Of a stretch of DNA of 13,844 bases, positions 1 to 6,453 are shown one piece after another. Source of the stretch: CS4-C045 sp964347545 (GTDB lineage: Bacteria; Planctomycetota; Planctomycetia; Pirellulales; UBA7805); assembly GCA_964347545.1 (NCBI GenBank), contig CAYFZZ010000009.1, forward strand, positions 1-13,844. The letters are read 5' to 3'. A model generated the notes under the pieces. That model was not told where the DNA came from. It searched no databases and saw only the letters and a list, made by a program, of their open reading frames with translations. The first letter of the stretch is position 1, and every line of letters begins with the position of its first letter. The translations under genes were made by a program, and so were the position numbers.

Positions 1-73
1 GCCAAGACTGGCTGAAGGACGTGGGTCTGTTTACACTAGCAGGTTGAGCTTGATTTTTCCGGGGGAGCCGACC

Positions 74-1705
74 ATGACCCGTCTGACCATCTGCCCAGGC
101 TGTCAAAAACAAGTCCTGATCCCGCCTGATACCTACGACAACGCGGAGGTGGCCTGCCCGTTGTGCCGCGAGGAATTTGTCCTCTCTGCCTCCTTCCCCG
201 AGGATGCGCCCACCTTGGAAATCCTCGATGCGGGTGTCCCCCCTCAGCCGGCGGGTGAGTTGCTTGCCGGAGAAGAGCCGGCAGAGCTTCCCCTGGAAGA
301 GGCCGGGGAGAAGGAAGAGGCCGGGGAGGAGGCTGCGGAGGAGGAGCCGGTTGCCGAGCACGAGGGGGAGGCGGCGGCCGAGACGGGGTTGCCCGGGTTC
401 GAACCGGAAGACGAGCAATTTGCCTTTGTGCCTGACGAAGCGAGCGAGGTGGGAGGGGAAGAAACGTTGTTTACCCCCGCCGCAGAGGGCGAGCCGGCGG
501 GACTCGACCTGGAGCCAGAAACCACCGAGGCCGTCGACCTCGAGTCAGCCGACCAGCCGGCAGCCGACTTGGAACCGGAGGCGGGACCCGCAGCCGCCAC
601 CAGCACCGCCAAGGCCCCCTCCAAGGCCCCTTCCAAGGCCAGGCGCGGCAAGAAGAAGAAAAAGCTGGGCATGAAGACGCAGGTGGCCGGGATCGTCATC
701 TTTGGCATCGTGGGGCTGGCCTTGGGTTACGGCATTCTGAAGGTGATTAAACCCTCCGCGGCTAAGCCGTTCGACCGGATGATCGCCAGCGCGCTGGCTC
801 CGATTACCTCGCTGTGGTCCTCGCCGGAGTCCGCTCCCAGCGAAGAACCGCCCCCTTCCGCCCCCGCGGGGAAAAAAGCGGAAGACGAAGATGACGACGA
901 CGGATTCCGGCTGGGCGGAATGCTCCCCCAGGATCAGCAGCCGGACGAGGACGATCTGGCCGAGGTGATGGAGGCCACGGGCCCCACGGCCGCGGGAGAC
1001 GAGGACGAACTGGACTGGTTAGGCGAAGGGGATGAGCAGGGGCTGTCGGCCGAGTCCGGCCCGCCGGAACGACGATTTGCAGGCCTGCTGAACGGCCAGC
1101 CTGACCTGGCGGAGGTGATCGAGTCGATCGATGTCCCGACGCTTCAGGCCGCCGTCGACCAGACCCGGGCCCTGGCCGCCGACGACGGGGGGAAATTGAG
1201 CGGCCCGTTTTACCTGACCCTCTGTGACCTGGGACACAAGCTGGCCTTCGCTCGGGGGGACAAGCCCGGTGCGGCCGAGCTGTCCCAGACCGAGGCCGCC
1301 GACCTGGTCCGCCAGGTGGCCCCGCGGGACGCGCTGAGCCGCCTCTCGAGTTTCGCCGTCGACATGTTGTACAGCGAAAAACGGCCGCCCGGAAAAAAAG
1401 GGATCTTCCTGGTGGGCAAAGTGCAGCTGGTCGCCCCCTATGGCGATTTTTTTGCGACCGAAATCGAACTTCGCAAGCAGGACAAGACGTCCGGCCAGGT
1501 GGTCAGCAAGCGGGTGGTGGTACTGTCCGAGCAGCGGCCGCAGTTCAGTGTCCACCAGATGGCCGGGGTGTTGGGCGCGGTGGTGCGTGAGCCCCAAGCG
1601 AAATTGCCCGGCTACGACCCCCAAGACGAGGCGTTCGGGCGGTTCCAGGCTGACAACACGCTGGTCGTCCTGGCCGGCATCGCGGCCCGGGTAGGCGACG
1701 AGTAG
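74..1705 (+). CDS. Zinc-ribbon, acidic-linker, single-pass membrane protein of unknown function
   Basis: A 543-residue protein. The ATG at 74 is preferred over an upstream in-frame TTG at 44, because GGGGGAG (61-67) lies at good spacing and the zinc ribbon begins immediately. The N-terminus has paired CxxC motifs (C7/C10 and C28/C31), typical of a small zinc ribbon. Residues about 40-185 are a low-complexity Glu/Ala/Pro linker, followed by AKAPSKAPSKA and a lysine run (about 194-198). One hydrophobic segment (about 203-225) should span the membrane. A second acidic, Pro-rich linker (about 255-330, with EDEDDDD) leads to a folded-looking C-terminal domain (about 335-543). By the positive-inside rule the ribbon is likely cytosolic and the C-terminal domain periplasmic. 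Proteins of this layout (MJ0042-like ribbon, linker, one transmembrane segment) are frequent in Planctomycetes. I do not recognise the C-terminal domain and assign no function. The gene converges on the DUF1573 gene with two bases between stops. Confidence 0.85.
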   Translation: MTRLTICPGCQKQVLIPPDTYDNAEVACPLCREEFVLSASFPEDAPTLEILDAGVPPQPAGELLAGEEPAELPLEEAGEKEEAGEEAAEEEPVAEHEGEAAAETGLPGFEPEDEQFAFVPDEASEVGGEETLFTPAAEGEPAGLDLEPETTEAVDLESADQPAADLEPEAGPAAATSTAKAPSKAPSKARRGKKKKKLGMKTQVAGIVIFGIVGLALGYGILKVIKPSAAKPFDRMIASALAPITSLWSSPESAPSEEPPPSAPAGKKAEDEDDDDGFRLGGMLPQDQQPDEDDLAEVMEATGPTAAGDEDELDWLGEGDEQGLSAESGPPERRFAGLLNGQPDLAEVIESIDVPTLQAAVDQTRALAADDGGKLSGPFYLTLCDLGHKLAFARGDKPGAAELSQTEAADLVRQVAPRDALSRLSSFAVDMLYSEKRPPGKKGIFLVGKVQLVAPYGDFFATEIELRKQDKTSGQVVSKRVVVLSEQRPQFSVHQMAGVLGAVVREPQAKLPGYDPQDEAFGRFQADNTLVVLAGIAARVGDE

Positions 1706-1714
1706 AGTTACTCG
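1699..1714. terminator. Small hairpin spanning two convergent stop codons
   Basis: CGAGTA (1699-1704) and TACTCG (1709-1714) form a six-pair stem around a GAGT loop. It covers both the TAG stop of the plus-strand gene (1703-1705) and the TAA stop of the minus-strand gene (1708-1710). No T-tract follows on either strand, so this is not a classical intrinsic terminator. It may weakly mark the shared 3' end, or be chance. Confidence 0.2.
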
Positions 1715-2730
1715 CGGATTTCCGCTTGAGCCACCACGGTGGGCAGCCGACCTGCGGACCCGTCGGTCACGATCTTGATCTTCTCCACGATCCGCCCTGC
1801 GCGAGACGGGGCCGTGAACGTGACCGGCACGAGGTGGACTTTGCGGGGCGTGTCGGAAGAATCAAACTTAAAGCAATCCGTGCCATCCTCGCAAGCGATC
1901 TGCACGATGCGAAACGGTGTCGTCCCCCGGACCACCAACCGCTTGGTCACGGTCTGGCCGGGGCGTAACACCCCCAGGTGCAAGGAAGCCGGGCTGACCG
2001 TCAAGCCGGAACGGACCTGGCCTTCGACCGCCAGCGGGATCATCTGCTGGGTATGATCGTTGGTGACCAGGAACACCTGGTCGTTCACGTAGCCCGCGGG
2101 GGCCCCCTCTTTGAGCCGAAACAGCATTTCGTATTCGACACGCCCGTCGCTGCGCAACAGCGGTGTCAGTTCCACTTCAAAATCACGGTTGGCACTCCGC
2201 ACGTCCACAATTTCCCAGTCGGGACGTCCTGCATACGCAATCTTCACGCTGCGTACCGCACCCGTGTCCGCCTCCACCGGTCCCAGCTCGATCCGCCCAG
2301 GCGTGAAGACCACATCCTGCCGCACATAGCCCCGTACCTTCAGCCGCACTTCGGCCGCAAACGGTTCGGCAAAAAGGACCGTGATCGTCGCCTGATGACT
2401 CCCGTCAAAGGCAATCGTGTTGAACTCAGCGATCAGCTCGGTTTCCTCGCCCGAGGCCAACACGTTTTTCAGCACCCGCGGGTCGGTGCACCCGCAGCTG
2501 GAGCGGACCGAATCGATCTTGATCGTTTCGCGGTAAATGTTCTTGATCCGAAAACGATGCTCGGCCTTCGACCCTCGCGCCAGACTTTCAAAGTCGTACT
2601 CGAGGTGATCAAACATCTTTTTCGCCCAGGCGACGCTGGACGCTTCTTCGGCCAAGGAGGGCACGGCCAGCGGTAAGATGGCTACGACGAGCAACAATAG
2701 GCGCCATCCCCGGCCGCTCAGGTTGATCAT
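1708..2730 (-). CDS. Exported DUF1573 domain protein
   Basis: A 340-residue protein starting at the ATG whose complement is 2728-2730. It is preceded on its own strand by GAGGAACTGAG. A longer in-frame start (2835) adds 35 polar residues before the signal peptide and is less likely. Residues 1-27 are a signal peptide (hydrophobic LLLLVVAILPLAVP, probable cleavage after SLA). The mature protein opens with the DUF1573 module (about 45-135): EHRF.IKNIYRETIKID, then SSCGCTD with C79 and C81, as usual for this family. A second beta-rich half (about 140-340) looks like further Ig/ASH-type beta-sandwich repeats, including LHLGVLRPGQTV near 251-261. DUF1573 proteins are exported and lack a firmly established role; the CGC pair could bind metal or be redox active (inference). 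It is transcribed divergently from the thioredoxin/NHL lipoprotein gene, which suggests, without proof, a shared extracytoplasmic redox setting. Confidence 0.9.
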   Translation of the reverse strand: MINLSGRGWRLLLLVVAILPLAVPSLAEEASSVAWAKKMFDHLEYDFESLARGSKAEHRFRIKNIYRETIKIDSVRSSCGCTDPRVLKNVLASGEETELIAEFNTIAFDGSHQATITVLFAEPFAAEVRLKVRGYVRQDVVFTPGRIELGPVEADTGAVRSVKIAYAGRPDWEIVDVRSANRDFEVELTPLLRSDGRVEYEMLFRLKEGAPAGYVNDQVFLVTNDHTQQMIPLAVEGQVRSGLTVSPASLHLGVLRPGQTVTKRLVVRGTTPFRIVQIACEDGTDCFKFDSSDTPRKVHLVPVTFTAPSRAGRIVEKIKIVTDGSAGRLPTVVAQAEIRE

Positions 2731-3152
2731 CTCAGTTCCTCGTGCTTGCCATCGGACAGGCGGTTGCCGGTCGCCCCCTGGCGCAGCATCCCCCGGCGAA
2801 ATGAAACTTCTCGTCTCCCTATCCATTTCGTCCACCTAACCGGTCCAAGTTTAAAGCGACAGAATCCAAGGCGGCATGACAGCTGGCCACCGGGGGCCAA
2901 ACCGGATAGCAGCAGCAGCAGTGCCAGCGGTCGTCGCCCCCCGGCCAGCCCGCCGTGGCCGCGGGCCGAGTTTCTCCGACCGGCTGCTTGCGGTAGGATG
3001 GACCAGGGACAACTCGGCATCCCGACCACCGCCGGCTGGCATCCGCCACCGGTGGGGCCTGCGGTTGCGGCTGGGACCCTTCGCGGGGAGCGGCGGGGGG
3101 GCCGAGCCCGCTGGGACCAACTGCGAAACACCTCTCTGCCGAGGAGACCGCC
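2731..3152. other. Divergent intergenic region (422 bp), presumed promoters for both flanking genes
   Basis: No convincing gene lies here; reading frames across it are Pro/Arg-rich and look like GC-rich noise. It must hold the promoters of the DUF1573 gene (leftward) and the thioredoxin/NHL lipoprotein gene (rightward). I cannot place -35/-10 boxes with confidence. The least GC-rich part is about 2800-2875. Small items seen: an (AGC)4 run near 2907-2920 and the 10-bp palindrome CCACCGGTGG at 3046-3055, either of which may be chance at this GC content. The right half (2930-3130) is very GC-rich and forms a long leader if transcription starts to its left. Confidence 0.5.
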
Positions 3153-5123
3153 ATGCGACGACCGCCCCTCCCGCTGTTCTGTCCAACGGCGTCAACGACG
3201 GCGCCCCGCCGGCCCGTGGCCCTGCCCCAAACCCCAGCCTGGCGGTGGCTCTGCTGGGCCCTCAGCCTCCCGCTGCTCGGCTGCGGGCACGACCTGCCTG
3301 CCCAGCCTCCCCGGGCCGGCCCGGCGGCGGAGGTGGACGTGCCGTCTGGCGAGCAGGCAGGGGGTGCTGATCCGGCAGGGGACCTGGAAGCGGGCCCGCA
3401 TCCCTTTCCCCGCCGCGTCCCCGCTCCCTCCCTGGACGGCGACGAGGAATGGCTCAACACCAACGGTCCGCTCAGCTTGCCGGACCTCCGCGGCAAATTC
3501 GTGCTGCTCGACTTCTGGACCTACTGCTGCATCAACTGCTTGCACGTGCTTCCCGAGCTGAAAAAGCTGGAGCGGGCCTACCCGCAAGAAGTGGTGGTGA
3601 TCGGCATTCATTCGGCCAAATTTGAAACAGAAAAAGACTCGGAAAACATTCGCCAGGCGATCCAGCGGTACGAAATCGAACACCCCGTGGTCAACGACGC
3701 CGAAATGGTGATCTGGCGCCGGTATGGGATCCGGGGCTGGCCGGCTCTGCGCGTGATCGATCCGGAAGGGCAGCTGATCGCGGCCCACGGCGGCGAAATT
3801 GACTTCGCATCGCTGGACCGGTTCTTTCGGATGGCGATCCCCTTCTACCAGCGGCGGGGGTTGCTGGACAAAAAGCCCCTGCGGTGGCAGGAGGAAGGCG
3901 GTCCTCTGCCATCCACGCCGCTGCGCTATCCGGGAAAACTGCTGGCCGACCCCGACTCAGGCCGGTTGTACATTGCCGACAGCGGTCACCACCGGATCGT
4001 CGTCACCGATTTGGCCGGCCGTCTGCTGGAGACCATCGGCACCGGTCAGGTCGGCCAGGATGATGGCCCCTACGCCCAAGCGACCTTCAACCACCCGCAA
4101 GGGATGGCTCTTCACGGGCAGACGCTGTACGTCTGCGACACCCAGAACCATCTCATTCGCAAGCTCGACCTGACCGCTCGGCGGGTGGAAACCGTGGCGG
4201 GAACCGGCCAGCAGAACCGGGGGATGTGGCCGGGGATGGACCAGCGGGACTTGCGGCGGGACGTCCCCCCAGCTCAGCTTGCCCGGCAGTGGGTCAGCTC
4301 GCCCCGCAAGATGCCGCTCGCCAGCCCCTGGGCTCTGCAGGTCCACGACGGATACCTCTACATCGCGATGGCCGGTCCGCATCAGATCTGGCGGATGTCG
4401 CTGGACGAAAAATCGATTGCCGTGTATGCGGGCAACGGCCGCGAGGACATTGTCGACGGCCAGCTATTGCCGCCGGTGCCGCCCCGGCTGGATCGCGCCG
4501 GCTTCGACCCAAGGTACAGCAGTTTTGCTCAACCCAGCGGCCTGGCGTCCGACGGCCAATGGCTGTATGTCGCGGACACCGAAGGGAGTTCCATCCGTGC
4601 GGTGCCGTTCGATCCCCAGCAGTCCGTGCGGACGATCGTGGGAACCTCGCAGCTGCCTGCGGCACGACTGTTTATCTTCGGCGATCGGGACGGCCAGGGT
4701 CTGCTCGAGCCTCTCGGCACGGAAGGCAACTTGCGCTTTCAGCCGGACGCGGCGGCGACGCGGGGACCGCTCTTGCAGCATGCCATCGGCGTTGCGTACC
4801 GCGACGGCCAGCTGTACGTTGCCGATACGTACAACAACAAGATCAAACAGATTGATCTCCGCCAGCAGTCGTGTCGGACGATTGCCGGAACGGGAGTTCC
4901 GGGGAGGGAAGATCAGCCGGCGAGTTTTGACGAGCCGGCGGGGTTGACGATTGCTGGTGAACAGCTGTTTGTCGCCGATACCAACAACCATCTGATCCGC
5001 GTGGTCGATTTGAGCGACGGTTACGCGGTGAAGACGTTACCCCTGGAGGGGCTGGCCCCTCCGGCGCGAACGCCTCCGGCCAGCGATGCGGTGGGGGAGG
5101 TCGAGCGGGAGGGGGTGGAGTAA
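3153..5123 (+). CDS. Lipoprotein thioredoxin-like / NHL-repeat beta-propeller protein (NHLRC2-like)
   Basis: A 656-residue protein; ATG 3153 follows GAGGAG (3141-3146) at ideal spacing. After a 30-residue Pro/Arg-rich lead, a hydrophobic stretch (about 31-43) ends in LLGC with C44, a lipobox, so the protein is probably a membrane-anchored lipoprotein. Residues about 100-230 are a thioredoxin-like domain: FWTYCCINC with C125, C126 and C129, and the WP cis-proline at 196-197. CCINC is the form of active site seen in the NHLRC2 family rather than the classical CGPC. Six NHL-type strands follow at about 273, 326, 403, 472, 555 and 606 (Y[IV]ADT..N.I pattern; the third, YIAMAGPHQIWRM, is the most divergent), predicting a six-bladed propeller. 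The protein ends shortly after the last blade, without the extra C-terminal domain of animal NHLRC2. A thiol-disulfide role outside the cytoplasm is inferred; the partner is unknown. The gene converges on the HtrA gene 11 bp away. Confidence 0.92.
   Translation: MRRPPLPLFCPTASTTAPRRPVALPQTPAWRWLCWALSLPLLGCGHDLPAQPPRAGPAAEVDVPSGEQAGGADPAGDLEAGPHPFPRRVPAPSLDGDEEWLNTNGPLSLPDLRGKFVLLDFWTYCCINCLHVLPELKKLERAYPQEVVVIGIHSAKFETEKDSENIRQAIQRYEIEHPVVNDAEMVIWRRYGIRGWPALRVIDPEGQLIAAHGGEIDFASLDRFFRMAIPFYQRRGLLDKKPLRWQEEGGPLPSTPLRYPGKLLADPDSGRLYIADSGHHRIVVTDLAGRLLETIGTGQVGQDDGPYAQATFNHPQGMALHGQTLYVCDTQNHLIRKLDLTARRVETVAGTGQQNRGMWPGMDQRDLRRDVPPAQLARQWVSSPRKMPLASPWALQVHDGYLYIAMAGPHQIWRMSLDEKSIAVYAGNGREDIVDGQLLPPVPPRLDRAGFDPRYSSFAQPSGLASDGQWLYVADTEGSSIRAVPFDPQQSVRTIVGTSQLPAARLFIFGDRDGQGLLEPLGTEGNLRFQPDAAATRGPLLQHAIGVAYRDGQLYVADTYNNKIKQIDLRQQSCRTIAGTGVPGREDQPASFDEPAGLTIAGEQLFVADTNNHLIRVVDLSDGYAVKTLPLEGLAPPARTPPASDAVGEVEREGVE
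5045..5062. repeat. Perfect inverted repeat near the 3' end of the thioredoxin/NHL gene
   Basis: GGAGGGGC (5045-5052) and GCCCCTCC (5055-5062) are exact inverted copies around TG, giving in RNA a seven-pair GC stem with a CTGG loop. It lies in the codons for LEGLAPP, about 60 bp before the stop. On the minus strand it is about 70 nt past the stop of the HtrA gene, so it could help end or stabilise that transcript. There is no T-tract. The repeat is certain; its function is a guess. Confidence 0.4.
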
Positions 5124-5134
5124 AGATTCGAGGG

Positions 5135-6352
5135 TCAATCGCCGGCGGCCAGCACCACGGCGACCTCCAGCCGCCGGCCCTCACGGACGATCGTGACCGT
5201 CACCGTGGAACCGGGCAAGTTCGATTCGATGAGGTCCAGAAACTGGTCAGCGCTGGTGACGGCGACCCCGGCCACCGCCACAATCCGATCTGCCGCACTG
5301 CGATCAATATAGGTCTGCTCGTACACGAAAGGACCCTGCTGACGCCGTTTCTTGATCAAGCGGAAACCTTGCAGTCCTGCTTGAGCGGCGGGTCCCCCGT
5401 CGACGGTGGCGGCGATCACCAGCCCGTTTTCGGTCTCCACGACTCGAGAAATGCCAATTTCGGCGCGAATCACCCGCCCGTTGCGGATCAGCTGCGGCAC
5501 AATCCGTCGCACGGCGCTGACCGGGATCGCAAAGCCCACCCCGGCGCTTTGACCCGTCCGACTGGCGATCGCCGTATTGACGCCGATCAACTCACCGCGA
5601 CTGTCCAGCAAAGGTCCTCCGGAATTACCCGGATTGATCGCCGCGTCGGTTTGGATGATCGAGCGAATACGGCGTTGGTTCCGGGCGCGAATCACTCGAT
5701 TCAGACTGGAGATGATCCCCACGGTCAGCGTCCGTTCCAGCCCAAACGGGTTGCCAATCGCGAACACCCGTTGGCCCACCCGCAGGTCGGTCGAATCCCC
5801 CAGGGTCACGGGAAACAGCGAAGCGGCGGGGGCGTCGATCTGGAGGACCGCCAGGTCGGTCGTCGCGTCCACACCCACGGGCCGAGCATCATAAGTCATG
5901 CCGTCAAACAGGGTCACCTGGATTTCCCGCGAACCCTCCACCACGTGAAAGTTGGTCAGAATATGTCCGTCTTTGTCCAAGACGGATCCGGAACCGGCAC
6001 CTTCGGATGGGGTTTCAAACATGAAAAAGGGATCCGCCCGTACCGACCGCGTGTTGATGTTCACCACGCTGCGGTTCACACGCTCGTAGACGGCCACATT
6101 GACACGTTCTTCCGGTGTCAGCTGGGACTCGGCAGCCTGTTGGGTCAGCACCAGCGGCGGTGCGGGGCCGGCGTCGTCGGCATCGCCGGTTAAATCCACC
6201 ACGCGACCCTCCCGCCCCGGGGGGCGGATGTCGGAGGCCGGCGGCTGAGCCGCAAAGGGCCCCGGCGCTGGTGGTGGAGGGACCGGCCACAGCCGGGTGA
6301 ACAGAAGGCCCGCCAGGGCCGCCAGCAAACAGCAGAGGATCAGTCGTTTCAT
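5135..6352 (-). CDS. HtrA/Deg-family periplasmic serine protease (S1C) with one PDZ domain
   Basis: A 405-residue protein; start ATG (complement of 6350-6352) preceded on its strand by GGGGAGG about 10 nt upstream. Residues 1-22 are a signal peptide or signal anchor (LILCCLLAALAGLLF). A Pro-rich linker follows to about 75, then the trypsin-like domain (about 85-290) with the full triad: H136 in TNFHVV, D166 in TTDLAVLQ and S244 in NPGNSGGPL. Other family landmarks are GAGSGSVLDKDGHILTN, AIGNPFGL and SAGVGFAIPV. A single PDZ domain (about 297-403) carries EIGI near its start. It has an extended, basic loop between GLQG and ADRIVAVAG (about 329-357), similar in place to, but longer than, the insertion in Deg1-type proteases. 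HtrA proteases degrade or refold misfolded envelope proteins. The gene may be cotranscribed behind the permease gene, 101 bp upstream on the same strand. Confidence 0.95.
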   Translation of the reverse strand: MKRLILCCLLAALAGLLFTRLWPVPPPPAPGPFAAQPPASDIRPPGREGRVVDLTGDADDAGPAPPLVLTQQAAESQLTPEERVNVAVYERVNRSVVNINTRSVRADPFFMFETPSEGAGSGSVLDKDGHILTNFHVVEGSREIQVTLFDGMTYDARPVGVDATTDLAVLQIDAPAASLFPVTLGDSTDLRVGQRVFAIGNPFGLERTLTVGIISSLNRVIRARNQRRIRSIIQTDAAINPGNSGGPLLDSRGELIGVNTAIASRTGQSAGVGFAIPVSAVRRIVPQLIRNGRVIRAEIGISRVVETENGLVIAATVDGGPAAQAGLQGFRLIKKRRQQGPFVYEQTYIDRSAADRIVAVAGVAVTSADQFLDLIESNLPGSTVTVTIVREGRRLEVAVVLAAGD

Positions 6353-6453
6353 CGTTTCTTGACCTCCCCGCGCTTCCCCTCCCGACGGCGGGGACCGGGT
6401 CGCGATACCCGCACCCCGATTGTCGCTGCCCCCGCTCCCGGAGGATAGGCCAC
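6353..6453. other. Gap between permease and HtrA genes
   Basis: 101 bp between two co-directional minus-strand genes. It holds the HtrA ribosome-binding site (GGGGAGG on the minus strand, about 6363-6370). On the minus strand CGGGT and ACCCG can form a five-pair stem around ATCGCG. No T-tract or clear promoter is visible, so cotranscription is possible but unproven. Confidence 0.4.

Noticed and set aside
2727..3131. Minus-strand frame of 134 codons in the divergent promoter region
   Set aside because: Arg/Pro/Gly-rich, overlaps the start of the DUF1573 gene and lacks motifs; treated as noise.
5369..6193. Plus-strand open frame (274 codons) opposite the HtrA gene
   Set aside because: It is antisense to a protease with all catalytic motifs intact; composition is that of a shadow frame.
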